DNA from: Streptomyces physcomitrii
GTDB taxonomy: Bacteria; Actinomycetota; Actinomycetes; Streptomycetales; Streptomycetaceae
Direction of reading: 5' to 3'
DNA length: 64,000 nucleotides
NCBI RefSeq assembly: GCF_012273655.1
Contig: NZ_JAAWWP010000023.1
Span: 32,600 to 96,599, forward strand
Part shown: positions 39,173-47,554 of the stretch, piece by piece
Layout of the letters: each line of letters opens with the position of its first letter
Position numbering within the stretch: the stretch's first letter is position 1
Notes under the pieces: generated by a model
What the model was told of the DNA's origin: nothing
Databases searched by the model: none
Seen by the model: the letters and a program-made list of their open reading frames with translations, nothing else
Program-made: the position numbers and the translations under genes

Positions 39173-40660
39173 TCAGGCCGCCGGGGCGGGTGCCGTGTCC
39201 GCCGTGGGGCCGGGCTGCGGGCGCAGCCGGCCGGAGCGGTACAGGGCCGCGCTGAGCACGAGCCCGGTGGCGAAGATCGCGACCGACCAGGCGAAGGCGG
39301 TGGTGTACCCCTCGACCCGGGACTCGGCGAGGACCCGGGCACTGGGCTCGCGCCCCGCCAGGTAGTCCGTACCGGCCGTGGTGGCAAGGGTGTTGAGGAG
39401 GGCGGTGCCCACCGAGGCGCCGATCTGCTGCATCGTGTTGACGGTGGCGGAGGCCGCGCCCGCGTCCGTGGGCTGCACGCCGAAGGTGGCGACGTTCATC
39501 GCGCAGGGCATGACCAGGCCGAGGCCCATGCCGAGCAGGATCAGCGGGCCGAGCACATGCGAGGCGTAACCGCTGCCCAGTTCCAGCGAGGAGAGCCACA
39601 GCAGCGAGCCGGCGGCCAGTGCCATGCCGAGCGGGACCAGCGGCCTCGGGCCCACCCGGGGCAGTACCGCGTTCTGGGTGGGCACCGTGGTGAACACCAT
39701 GGCCACGATCATCGGCAGGAAGGCCACACCGGTCTTCATCGGGCTGTAGCCGAGGCTCGACTGGAGGAAGTACGTGAGGAAGAGCGAGGCCCCGAACATG
39801 CCCGCGGCCGCGACGAGGAGCGAGACGTAGGAGGCGCCGCGGTTGCGGTTCAGCAGGATGCGCAGCGGCAGCAGGGGGTGCGCGGCCCGCGTCTGCCACC
39901 AGGCGAAGAGCGCGAGCAGCACGACGGCCGCGGCCAGGAATCCGTAGGTGGACCCGGCGCTCCAGCTCTCCCGCTCGGCGTTGGAGAAGCCGTAGACCAG
40001 GCTGAACAGGCCGGTCGCGGCGAGCAGGATGCCGGGGATGTCGAAGGCGGGCCGGGCCCCGCCGCGGACCGTGCGCGGCAGCAGGAGCAGGCCGCCGACG
40101 AATCCGGCGGCGGCGAAGGCGACGTTGATGTACAGGCACCAGCGCCAGTTCAGGTACTCGGTGAGCAGGCCGCCGAGCAGCAGGCCGATCGCGCTGCCGG
40201 TGCCCGCGACCGCGCCGAAGACCGCGAAGGCCTTGGCCCGTTCCTTCGGTTCGGTGAAGGTCGTGGTGAGCAGGGAGAGCGCGGCCGGTGCGAGGAGGGC
40301 GCCGAAGACGCCCTGGACGGCGCGGGCCGCCACCAGCATCCCGAAGCCCTCCGCGGCGCCGCCGAGCGCGGAGGCCGCGGCGAAGCCGACCAGTCCGAGC
40401 AGGAAGGCCTGCTTGCGGCCGATGAGGTCGCCGATGCGCCCGCCGAGCAGCAGCAGGCTGCCGAAGGCGAGGGTGTAGGCGGTGACCACCCACTGCCGGT
40501 CGCCGTCGGAGAAGCCGAGGTCCTCCTGGGCGGAGGGCAGGGCGATGTTCACGATGGTCGCGTCCAGGACGACCATCAGCTGGACGACCCCGATCACGGC
40601 CAGGACCCACCAGCGGCGCGCTATGGCGTTCTGGCCGGAAACTGCGCCTTGGCTCGGCAT
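39173..40660 (-). CDS. DHA2-family MFS drug exporter (EmrB/QacA-like, 14 TM)
   Basis: A 495-residue integral membrane protein, the usual length for 14-helix drug:H+ antiporters. The first helix carries the family motif VVLDATIVNIALPSAQEDL, motif A is recognisable after helix 2 (LGGRIGDLIGRKQAF), and further hydrophobic helices follow to residue ~470; the C-terminus is a short Pro/Ala-rich tail. It should export a hydrophobic compound using the proton gradient. It is the first complete gene upstream of the PKS genes on the same strand, so export of, or resistance to, the polyketide is a reasonable inference. The two are about 930 nt apart with a hairpin between them, so they are probably separate transcription units. 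No regulator gene adjoins it. The substrate cannot be read from the sequence. Confidence 0.88.
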   Translation of the reverse strand: MPSQGAVSGQNAIARRWWVLAVIGVVQLMVVLDATIVNIALPSAQEDLGFSDGDRQWVVTAYTLAFGSLLLLGGRIGDLIGRKQAFLLGLVGFAAASALGGAAEGFGMLVAARAVQGVFGALLAPAALSLLTTTFTEPKERAKAFAVFGAVAGTGSAIGLLLGGLLTEYLNWRWCLYINVAFAAAGFVGGLLLLPRTVRGGARPAFDIPGILLAATGLFSLVYGFSNAERESWSAGSTYGFLAAAVVLLALFAWWQTRAAHPLLPLRILLNRNRGASYVSLLVAAAGMFGASLFLTYFLQSSLGYSPMKTGVAFLPMIVAMVFTTVPTQNAVLPRVGPRPLVPLGMALAAGSLLWLSSLELGSGYASHVLGPLILLGMGLGLVMPCAMNVATFGVQPTDAGAASATVNTMQQIGASVGTALLNTLATTAGTDYLAGREPSARVLAESRVEGYTTAFAWSVAIFATGLVLSAALYRSGRLRPQPGPTADTAPAPAA

Positions 40661-41025
40661 GGGCCCCCCAGATCATGTCGAAGTGTCCGTCCAATTTCGC
40701 GATCCAGAGCGTAACGGATGGCAATCCACCGGTGTTTGACTGCGTGCGGAAGGCCGTCTCTCAGTTTCTCCCGGAATTGCTTTCGTCCGGTATTGGTGTG
40801 TGCATCGTGAAAGCCGCGCCTTTGGTGGTGATGTGCGGGCTTCCTCCTTGCCCGGTTTCTTCCCGATTTCTGTCCTAGGGGGGCGGCGGGTGCGCCGAGC
40901 GGGAAAATGGCAAAGGGCGGGAAAAGTCCCGGGCGAAAGGGCGAAGCCGGTCATTCGCGGGCGCCGGGTTGTCCGGCGAGCAACACCCCTTGCCGCCCCG
41001 GCGGTGCCCGCGCGAGGCTCGGCGC
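40661..41025. other. Divergent intergenic region between exporter and metal hydrolase
   Basis: A 365-nt promoter region for two divergent units. The left part (40680-40860) is the less GC-rich segment and should hold the exporter promoter. The right end holds the IclR-type box at 40968-40993. I see no convincing gene. Confidence 0.5.
40968..40993 (+). promoter_or_regulatory. Predicted IclR box, copy 1 (upstream of metal hydrolase)
   Basis: GTTGTCCGGCGAGCAAC at 40968-40984 is an inverted repeat (GTTGy / GCAAC, 7-nt spacer) followed four bases later by another half-site, CTTGC. The same architecture and nearly the same bases occur at 41914-41939 in front of iclR. It lies about 40 nt upstream of the hydrolase GTG. 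Confidence 0.6.
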
Positions 41026-41853
41026 GTGTTCGACCTGCATGTGCACGCCGCGCCCGATGTGGTGCCCCGGGGTGCGGACGACATCGACGTGGTGGCCGCC
41101 TACGCCAAGGCCGGGTTCTCCGGGTGCGTGCTCAAGGCGCACTACGAGTCCACGGTGGGGCGCGCCGCGGCCGCGGGGCGGGTGCACGGGCTGCCCGTGT
41201 ACGGCGGCATCGCGCTCAACCAGCATGTGGGCGGGGTGAATCCGGCCGCGGTGGCCGCCTGCCTGGACGCGGGCGGCCGGGTGGTGTGGATGCCCACCGC
41301 CGACGCGCACACCCAGCGCGCGCACGGGCTCCCCAGCCTGTGCGGGGCCCGCGAGGACCTGCCCGGGCACGCCTACGGGATCCCGCCGCACACCCCGGCG
41401 GCCGAGGCCGAGGCGCGCGCGGTGTGCCGGATGGTCGCCGAGGCGGACGCGGTGCTCGCCACCGGGCATCTGAGCGCGGCGGAGTGCCACTGGCTGATCG
41501 CGGAGGCGCGGCGGGCCGGTGTCCGGCGGATCCTGCTGACCCACCCCGGCTACACCGTGCCCGGGATGCCGCCCGGCGAGGCGGCCGAACTCGCCGCGCT
41601 GGGCGCCCTGGTGGAGATCACCACCTACCAGCTCCTGCACCAGCCCGGCATGTCCGGGGCCCGGCTCGCCGCCTACGCCGCACGGGTGGGCCTGGAGCAT
41701 GTGGTGCTCTCCTCGGACGCGGGGCAGCCCGACTCGCCCTCGCCGCCGGAGGCCCTGCACCTGCTCGTGGACACGCTGGCCCGGGAGGGTCTCGACCGCG
41801 GGGCGCTGCTCGCCTCGGCGGGGGAGCGCCCGCGGGCGCTGGTCGTCCCCTGA
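41026..41853 (+). CDS. TIM-barrel metal-dependent hydrolase (DUF6282/amidohydrolase-like)
   Basis: A 275-residue protein starting at GTG 41026, chosen because GAGG lies 8 nt upstream and the family begins right at the metal motif; an upstream in-frame TTG (40969) would overlap the predicted operator. Metal ligands of the amidohydrolase/PHP-like fold are all visible: HxH in FDLHVHAAPD, a lysine and histidine in VLKAHYES, histidines in ATGHLS and LLTHPGY, and the late aspartate in LSSDAGQ. It should be a cytoplasmic, metal-using hydrolase for an amide, lactone or related bond. It sits just before the iclR gene in the same direction, and both carry the same upstream box, so one regulon is likely. 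The DUF6282 assignment is from memory of the DLHxHAxPD signature; the exact substrate is unknown. Confidence 0.75.
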   Translation: MFDLHVHAAPDVVPRGADDIDVVAAYAKAGFSGCVLKAHYESTVGRAAAAGRVHGLPVYGGIALNQHVGGVNPAAVAACLDAGGRVVWMPTADAHTQRAHGLPSLCGAREDLPGHAYGIPPHTPAAEAEARAVCRMVAEADAVLATGHLSAAECHWLIAEARRAGVRRILLTHPGYTVPGMPPGEAAELAALGALVEITTYQLLHQPGMSGARLAAYAARVGLEHVVLSSDAGQPDSPSPPEALHLLVDTLAREGLDRGALLASAGERPRALVVP

Positions 41854-41913
41854 GCCGCGGGCGGGCCCGGGCCCCGTACGGCCGACCCCTGAACGGCCGG
41901 TGGCGGCAAGGGG

Positions 41914-41939
41914 GTTGCCGAGCGAGCAACAGGGGTTGT
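41914..41939 (+). promoter_or_regulatory. Predicted IclR box, copy 2 (iclR promoter)
   Basis: GTTGCCGAGCGAGCAAC at 41914-41930 is a perfect GTTGC/GCAAC inverted repeat with a 7-nt spacer, followed four bases later by GTTGT. A further GGCAA half-site at 41905-41909 precedes it. The position, 40 nt upstream of the iclR ATG, fits autoregulation. Confidence 0.6.
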
Positions 41940-41970
41940 GCGCGGCAGAGGGGCTGGTCATCATCGCGGA

Positions 41971-42738
41971 ATGGTTGTCCGTGGCTCGTCAAGTGCGCAC
42001 CGCACGCTGGCCATCCTCACGACCCTCGGGTCGAAGGAGGCGGCCGAGCGCGGCGGTCTGGGCGTGGTGGAGATCGCCCGCCGGGTGGGCCGGGAGAAGT
42101 CCCAGGTCTCCCGGGCGCTGAAGACCCTGGACGCCGAGGGCTTCGTCGAGCGCGACCGCGAGAGCATGCTCTACCGGCTGAGCTGGCAGGTGTTCACCAT
42201 GGCCGCGAACGCCGGTCACCCCCGGCTGCTCGCGGTCGCGCCGCCGGTGCTGCGGCGCCTGGTCGGGGTCCTCGGGGAACGCGTGCACCTGACCGTGCTT
42301 TCCCACGACGGCGTGCTCACGGTGCTCTCGCAGGGCCCGGCGCGCACCGTCCAGGCCGCGGGCTGGGTGGGCCGGGTGACCCCCCTGCACACCACCTCCT
42401 CCGGGCGGGCGCTGCTCTTCGACCACGGTGACGAGGAGGTGGCCGAACTCCTCGCCGGGTCGCAGTTCGCCTCGGCCGGACCCGGGGCGCCGGCCGGGAC
42501 CGAGGAGTTCCTGGCCCGCCTCGCCGAGGCGCGGACGGCCGGATACGCCCTGGCCAGGGAGGAGTTCGAGGCCGGGCTGGTGGGCGCGGCGGCCCCGGTA
42601 CGGGACTTCCGGGGGCAGGTGATGGCCGCACTGAACGTCTCCGCGCCCGCCAACCGCATGGGCCGGGACCTCGACGCGGCGGGCCGGGTGGTGCTGAGCG
42701 CGGCCCGGCAGCTCTCCCAGTCCATGGCCGGGTGCTGA
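41971..42738 (+). CDS. IclR-family transcriptional regulator
   Basis: A 255-residue protein from ATG 41971; the in-frame GTG at 41938 would lie within the operator, so the shorter start is preferred. An N-terminal winged helix-turn-helix is clear (VVEIARRVGREKSQVSRALKTLDAEGFVERD), followed by the C-terminal effector-binding domain with the family phrases LTVLSHDGVLTVLS, TPLHTTSSGRALLF and VGAAAPVRDFRGQVMAALNVS. Such proteins bind a small metabolite and control adjacent catabolic genes. It stands between the metal hydrolase and the alpha/beta-hydrolase/ABC operon, all on the plus strand, so I infer it controls this locus and itself. Confidence 0.9.
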   Translation: MVVRGSSSAHRTLAILTTLGSKEAAERGGLGVVEIARRVGREKSQVSRALKTLDAEGFVERDRESMLYRLSWQVFTMAANAGHPRLLAVAPPVLRRLVGVLGERVHLTVLSHDGVLTVLSQGPARTVQAAGWVGRVTPLHTTSSGRALLFDHGDEEVAELLAGSQFASAGPGAPAGTEEFLARLAEARTAGYALAREEFEAGLVGAAAPVRDFRGQVMAALNVSAPANRMGRDLDAAGRVVLSAARQLSQSMAGC

Positions 42739-42846
42739 GCGGCCCGGCGGCGTACGAGCAGAGCGCGCGCCCGGCCGCGTCCGGGCACCGAACGAACCGC
42801 TGGTCCCCCAGCGTGCCCGACAGAGCCGAGAAACAGGAGAGTTGGC

Positions 42847-43779
42847 ATGGTCAGTCGTCCGTTCCCCTTCTTCAGCAGTGGTCTGCGCCTGGACGCCGAT
42901 CTGCATCTGCCCGACGACGGCGGCGCCGGCGCCCCGTACCCCGTGGTGCTGCCCTCCTCCGGCTACCAGGGGCTGAAGGTCATCCACCCCGAGCGCTTCG
43001 CCCGCGCGCTGACCGCGCGGGGCTTCGCCACCCTCGCCTTCGACTTCCGCGGCTTCGGGCTCAGCGAGGGCGAGCGCGGCCGCCTGGTGCCCCAGGAGTG
43101 GGTGCAGGACCTGCGGGCCGCGGTGGACCGGGTGGCGTCCGCCCCCGAGCTGGACGCCGGGCGGATCGGTCTGGTCGGCTGGGGAATGGGCGGCGGCGTG
43201 GTCGTCAGCGAGGCCGCCGACGACCCCCGGGTACGGGCCGTGGCCTCCGTCAACGGCGTGGGCGACGGCGCCCGTTCGACCCGCAACATGCACGACGAGG
43301 CCTCCTGGCAGCGGCTGCTGGAACGCATCGCGGCCGACCGCGCCTACCGCAGCGAGCACGGCCGCTCGGAGATCACCTCACCCTGGGACATCGTCCGCCT
43401 GGACCTGGACGGCCGCACCGATGTCTATGTGGGCCGGGAGCTCTACCAGGCCCCCGGCTTCGGCTCCGGGGTCACCCTGGAGTCCGCCGACATGCTGCTG
43501 CGCTTCTCCCCGCAGTCGGTGGTGCACCGGCTCGCCCCCCGCCCGCTGCTGATCGTGCACGGCACCGAGAACCGGCTGCACCTGCCCGAGGAGGCCGAGG
43601 CGCTGTACGAGCGGGCCCGCGAGCCCAAGCGGCTGCGGCTCATCGAGGGTGCCGGGCACACCGAGTGGATGTTCGACGACCACCCCACCTTCCTGACCCT
43701 GGTGGACGAACTCGCCGCCTTCTTCGAGGAGTCCTTCGCCGCCGCCCCCGCGACCAGCGCCTTCCAGGCCATCGCCTAG
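42847..43779 (+). CDS. Alpha/beta-hydrolase fold protein with a degenerate catalytic triad
   Basis: A 310-residue protein with AGGAG well placed before the ATG. The fold is clear: an oxyanion segment (VVLPSSGYQGLK), FDFRGFGLSEGE, the nucleophile elbow, and the late strands LLIVHGTENRLHLP and LIEGAGHTEWM. The elbow reads GWGMGG instead of GxSxG, so glycine (codon 43192-43194) replaces the nucleophile serine, and the usual acid position reads TEN where TxD is expected. The histidine is kept. It may be a non-hydrolytic binding or lyase-type member, or use another nucleophile. It begins the run leading into the ABC importer, with only 10 nt to the next gene, which implies that it acts on or senses the imported compound. 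Confidence 0.82.
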   Translation: MVSRPFPFFSSGLRLDADLHLPDDGGAGAPYPVVLPSSGYQGLKVIHPERFARALTARGFATLAFDFRGFGLSEGERGRLVPQEWVQDLRAAVDRVASAPELDAGRIGLVGWGMGGGVVVSEAADDPRVRAVASVNGVGDGARSTRNMHDEASWQRLLERIAADRAYRSEHGRSEITSPWDIVRLDLDGRTDVYVGRELYQAPGFGSGVTLESADMLLRFSPQSVVHRLAPRPLLIVHGTENRLHLPEEAEALYERAREPKRLRLIEGAGHTEWMFDDHPTFLTLVDELAAFFEESFAAAPATSAFQAIA

Positions 43780-43789
43780 GCCGGGCGCG

Positions 43790-44437
43790 ATGACCTTCTT
43801 CGAGTTCTTCGCCCAGAACCGGGCGGACGTCCTGGACGCCACCGTCGAGCACGCCGTCCTGGTCCTGGAGGGCCTCGGCCTCGCCGTGCTCATCGGCCTG
43901 CCGGTGGCGGTCCTCACCTACCGCACCGGCTATCCGCGGGCCGCCGTCCTCGGCGTCGCGGGCCTGCTCCTGACCATCCCGTCCTACGCCCTCTTCGGCC
44001 TGCTCATCACCCCGCTCGGCCTCGGCAACGGCCCCTCGATCGTCGCGCTCACCCTCTACGCGCTGCTTCCGGTGCTGCGCAACGCGATCGTCGGGCTGCG
44101 CGAGGTCGACCCGGCGGTCACCGAATCCGCCCGCGCGATGGGCATGGGCAGGCTGCGCGTCCTCACCACGGTGGAACTCCCGCTGGCCTGGCCGGTGGTG
44201 CTCGCCGGGCTGCGGGTCGCCACCCAGCTGCTGCTCAGCATCGCCGCCATCGCCGCCGCCGTGAACGGCCCCGGCCTCGGCAACCTCATCCTCGACGGGC
44301 TGGCCACCGCCGGCACCCCGTTCGCCGTCTATCTGACCCTGGAGGGCGCCGCGGGCATCGTCGTACTCGCCGTGCTCTTCGAGCTTCTGTTCGCCGCCGT
44401 CAACCGGCTCACCACACCACGAGGGCTCGGTGCCTGA
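43790..44437 (+). CDS. OpuC-type ABC importer permease 1
   Basis: A 215-residue inner-membrane permease with about five to six helices. The binding-protein-dependent transport motif that contacts the ATPase is present (ESARAMGMGRLRVLTTVELPLAWPVVLAG). Length and motif match the OpuCB/OpuCD permeases of glycine betaine/carnitine/choline systems. Its stop overlaps the next start (GTG at 44430) by 8 nt. Together with the second permease it should form the heterodimeric channel. Confidence 0.9.
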   Translation: MTFFEFFAQNRADVLDATVEHAVLVLEGLGLAVLIGLPVAVLTYRTGYPRAAVLGVAGLLLTIPSYALFGLLITPLGLGNGPSIVALTLYALLPVLRNAIVGLREVDPAVTESARAMGMGRLRVLTTVELPLAWPVVLAGLRVATQLLLSIAAIAAAVNGPGLGNLILDGLATAGTPFAVYLTLEGAAGIVVLAVLFELLFAAVNRLTTPRGLGA

Positions 44438-45638
44438 GATGACACAGTCCGACACCCCGCAGCAGACCCCGGGCGAGCGCACCATGATCCGCCTGGACAA
44501 GCTCACCAAGCGCTACCCCGGGCAGCCGGGAGCCGCCGTCGAGGAGCTGACCCTCGACATCCCCGCGGGCAGCATCGTGGTCTTCGTCGGCCCCTCCGGC
44601 TGCGGCAAGACCACCACGATGAAGCTGATCAACCGGCTCATCGAGCCCACCTCGGGGCGCATCCACCTCGACGGCCAGGACGTCACCCGGATCCCGGTGC
44701 ACCAGCTGCGCCGCCGCATCGGCTACGCCATCCAGCAGGGCGGGCTCTTCCCGCACCGCACCGTCGCCGACAACATCGCGACCGTGCCGAAGATGCTCGG
44801 CTGGGACAGGGCCCGGATCACCGCCCGGGTGGACGAGCTCCTGGAGATGGTCGGGCTCGACCCCGAGGCCTACCGCGGGCGCCGCCCCGGTCAGCTCTCC
44901 GGCGGGCAGCAGCAGCGGGTGGGCGTCGCCCGCGCGCTCGCGGGCGACCCGCAGGTGATGCTCATGGACGAACCCTTCGGCGCCATCGACCCGCTCAACC
45001 GCGAGGCCCTGCAGAACGAGTTCCTGCGCATCCAGGCCCGGCTGCACAAGACCATCGTCTTCGTCACCCACGACATCGACGAGGCGGTGAAGATGGGCGA
45101 CCGCATCGCGCTCTTCGGCGACGGCGGCCGGGTGCTCCAGTACGACACCCCCGAGCGCCTCCTCGCCGACCCCGCGGACCGCGCGGTGGCCGAGTTCATC
45201 GGCGCGGGCGCTGCCGTCCGCAGGCTCTCGCTGGCCCGTATCGGCTCGCTCGCGGTCCCCGGACCGCCGGTGGTCGAACGCGCCGCGGACGCCCAGGCCC
45301 GGGCCGCCGCGCTCGCCAGGGCCGCGGAGTCGGGCGAGGAGTACGTCCTGGTGGTGGACGAGGACCGGCGCCCGGTGGCCTGGCTCGCCACCGCGGGCGC
45401 CCGGCGGCCCGGCGAGGGCCCCGCGGCGGGCGAGGAGGTCCCGCTCCTGACGCCCATGGGCCCCGGACACACCCTCTTCGACGCCCTCGACCACATGCTC
45501 TCCTCGAACGCCTCCGCGGTCGCGGTGGTCGACGGCGACGGGCGCTACCGGGGTGTCCTCGGCATGGACGCGGTGCGCACCCTCATCAACAGCCAGGCCC
45601 TGCACACCGCCGACGGCAGCAAGCTCCAGGAGGTGTGA
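44430..45638 (+). CDS. OpuC-type ABC importer ATP-binding protein with CBS domains
   Basis: A 402-residue ATPase. Walker A GPSGCGKTT, Q-loop YAIQQGGLFPH, signature LSGGQQQR, Walker B VMLMDEPF and the H-loop THD are intact. The C-terminal ~130 residues form a CBS-type regulatory region (VLVVDEDRRPVAW and AVAVVDGDGRYRGVLGMD), typical of OpuA/OpuC ATPases that sense ionic strength or nucleotides. The GTG at 44430 has GAGGG 5 nt upstream; ATG 44439 is the alternative. The stop overlaps the next gene's GTG by 4 nt. Confidence 0.92.
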   Translation: MPEMTQSDTPQQTPGERTMIRLDKLTKRYPGQPGAAVEELTLDIPAGSIVVFVGPSGCGKTTTMKLINRLIEPTSGRIHLDGQDVTRIPVHQLRRRIGYAIQQGGLFPHRTVADNIATVPKMLGWDRARITARVDELLEMVGLDPEAYRGRRPGQLSGGQQQRVGVARALAGDPQVMLMDEPFGAIDPLNREALQNEFLRIQARLHKTIVFVTHDIDEAVKMGDRIALFGDGGRVLQYDTPERLLADPADRAVAEFIGAGAAVRRLSLARIGSLAVPGPPVVERAADAQARAAALARAAESGEEYVLVVDEDRRPVAWLATAGARRPGEGPAAGEEVPLLTPMGPGHTLFDALDHMLSSNASAVAVVDGDGRYRGVLGMDAVRTLINSQALHTADGSKLQEV

Positions 45639-46444
45639 CGGCCGTGTCCGCCTCCACCACCACCGCGACCGCCGCCGTCACCGCCCCGGCCGCCCCGCCG
45701 CCGGAGCGGAGCACCGCCCGCGCCGTGCTGCGCCGCCTGCCGACACCGCTCGGGGTGGGCCTGGTGCTCGCCGGGCTCTCCTGGCACGTCTCCCGCCAGG
45801 ACCTCGACCTCATCGAGCAGCGCAGCCTCAACTCCGAGTACCTGGTGAGCCGTACGCTCCAGCACATCGAGCTGACCGCCGTGGCGACCGTGCTCATCCT
45901 CCTGATCGCCCTGCCCCTCGGGGTGCTGCTCACCCGCGGCTGGGCGCGCCCGCTGGCCGGGCCGATCCTGGCGCTCGCCAGCATCGGGCAGGCGATCCCC
46001 TCGCTCGGCCTGATCGTGCTGCTCGCGGTCGCCTTCGTCAGCCTCGGCGTCACCCAGATCGCGCTGATCGCCTTCGTCCTCTACGGGGTCCTTCCGGTGC
46101 TGCGCAACACCATCGCCGGACTCCAGCAGGTCGACGACTCCGTCATCGAGTCGGCCCGCGGGATGGGCATGACGCCGGGCGCCGTCCTGTGGCGCATCGA
46201 ACTGCCGCTCGCCACCCCGGTGATGCTCGCCGGGATCCGTACCGCCCTGGTGATCACCGTCGGCACGGTCGCCCTCGCCACCTTCATCGGCGCGGGCGGA
46301 CTCGGCGACGTCATCTCCAACGGCATCAACTCCAGCCGCACCCTCGTCCTGGTCACCGGCAGCCTCCTCGTCGCCGCCCTCGCCCTGCTCCTCGACTGGC
46401 TGGCCGGAATCGCCGAGGACCTGCTGCGCCCGCGCGGCGTGTGA
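45635..46444 (+). CDS. OpuC-type ABC importer permease 2
   Basis: A 269-residue permease with a Thr/Ala/Pro-rich cytoplasmic N-terminus and six predicted helices. The ATPase-contact loop reads ESARGMGMTPGAVLWRIELP, parallel to the first permease. It is translationally coupled to the ATPase gene by a 4-nt overlap (GTGA). It is longer than permease 1, chiefly by the N-terminal extension and one extra helix, as is common in paired OpuCB/OpuCD proteins. Confidence 0.9.
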   Translation: MTAVSASTTTATAAVTAPAAPPPERSTARAVLRRLPTPLGVGLVLAGLSWHVSRQDLDLIEQRSLNSEYLVSRTLQHIELTAVATVLILLIALPLGVLLTRGWARPLAGPILALASIGQAIPSLGLIVLLAVAFVSLGVTQIALIAFVLYGVLPVLRNTIAGLQQVDDSVIESARGMGMTPGAVLWRIELPLATPVMLAGIRTALVITVGTVALATFIGAGGLGDVISNGINSSRTLVLVTGSLLVAALALLLDWLAGIAEDLLRPRGV

Positions 46445-46476
46445 ACCGCCCCGACCGAAGCCCCGTCTTCCCGAAC

Positions 46477-46482
46477 AGGAGG
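46477..46482 (+). promoter_or_regulatory. Shine-Dalgarno AGGAGG deciding a TTG start
   Basis: A perfect AGGAGG lies 6 nt before TTG 46489, which places the binding-protein start there rather than at the in-frame GTG 46441 that overlaps the permease stop. Confidence 0.75.
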
Positions 46483-46488
46483 CACCCC

Positions 46489-47502
46489 TTGCCGCACCAG
46501 GCACGCCGGTCCGTCAGGCCGCCTGCTCCCCTCAGGCGGACCGGCGCCGCCCTCGCCGCCCTCGCCGCGCTGACCCTCAGCTCCTGCTCGGCGGAGTCCG
46601 GGTCCACCTCGGTGAGCGCCGCCGACCTGCGCGGCGGCTCACTGAGCCGGGACGTCGACCTCTCGGGGGCCCGCTTCACGGTGGGCTCCAAGGAGTTCAC
46701 CGAGCAGAAGATCCTCGGCAAGATCACCCTCTACGCGCTGCGCGCCGCGGGCGCCCGCACCGCCGACCAGACCGGCCTCAACGGCTCGGCCATCGTCCGC
46801 GCCGCCCTGGAGAGCGGTGACGTCGACCTCTACTGGGAGTACGCGGGCACCGGCTGGACCCAGTACCTGGGGCACGACAAGCCGGTGGCGGGCGAGCGCG
46901 CCCAGTACCGGGCCACCTCCACGCAGGACGCGAAGCGCAACGGCATCCGCTGGCTCGGCCCCGCCGCCTTCGGCGACCAGTACGCCATCGCCCGCGCCGC
47001 CGACGCCGAGGGCCCGGTGGGCGAGGTCGACAGGCTCAGCCAGCTGAAGGACCTCGCCGACGGCCACCGGGACAAGCTGACCCTGTGCGGCGCCTCGGAG
47101 TTCCTCGACCGCGAACTCGGGCCCTTCCAGAAGACGTACGGGATCGAGATCCCCTCGGCGCAGGTGTACCAGAACGCCTTCGCGCTGAACTTCGTCAACG
47201 TCGCCAAGGGCAGCCCCTGCCAGTTCGCGGAGGTCTTCACCACCGACTCCCGCCTGGAGTCCCTCGACCTGAAGGTGATCGAGGACGACCGGCACCACTT
47301 CACCAGCGAGCCCGCCGCCCTCACGGTGCGCGAGAAGACGCTGAAGGACCATCCCGAGCTGGAGAAGCTGGCCCGCGCGCTCGGCGCGAAGCTCACCGAG
47401 AAGGCGGTCATCAAGCTGCTCGGCATGGTCGACCAGGACGGGAAGACCCCGGACGAGGCCGCCCTGTACTTCCTGCGGGAGAACGGGTTCATCGGCCGGT
47501 GA
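46489..47502 (+). CDS. OpuC-type substrate-binding lipoprotein
   Basis: A 337-residue extracellular lipoprotein starting at TTG. The signal peptide has Arg residues, a hydrophobic stretch (GAALAALAALT) and the lipobox LSSC. The mature protein opens with the family phrase FTVGSKEFTEQKILGKI, found in glycine betaine/carnitine/choline-type binding proteins, and carries Tyr/Trp residues (YWEYAGTGWTQY) of the kind that cage quaternary ammonium groups. It ends at ENGFIGR. It captures the ligand for the two permeases and the ATPase encoded just upstream. The ligand may be a betaine-like compound, but the neighbouring hydrolases suggest a catabolic substrate rather than a plain osmolyte. Confidence 0.9.
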   Translation: MPHQARRSVRPPAPLRRTGAALAALAALTLSSCSAESGSTSVSAADLRGGSLSRDVDLSGARFTVGSKEFTEQKILGKITLYALRAAGARTADQTGLNGSAIVRAALESGDVDLYWEYAGTGWTQYLGHDKPVAGERAQYRATSTQDAKRNGIRWLGPAAFGDQYAIARAADAEGPVGEVDRLSQLKDLADGHRDKLTLCGASEFLDRELGPFQKTYGIEIPSAQVYQNAFALNFVNVAKGSPCQFAEVFTTDSRLESLDLKVIEDDRHHFTSEPAALTVREKTLKDHPELEKLARALGAKLTEKAVIKLLGMVDQDGKTPDEAALYFLRENGFIGR

Positions 47503-47554
47503 GCGACAGGACACCACCGGCCGAGCAGGCACTACCGCACCAGCAGGAGAGGAC

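Noticed and set aside
45553..47502. 649-residue plus frame spanning permease 2 and the binding protein
   Set aside because: Only its second part, from TTG 46489, is the lipoprotein gene. The first part is out of frame with, and overlaps, the second permease.
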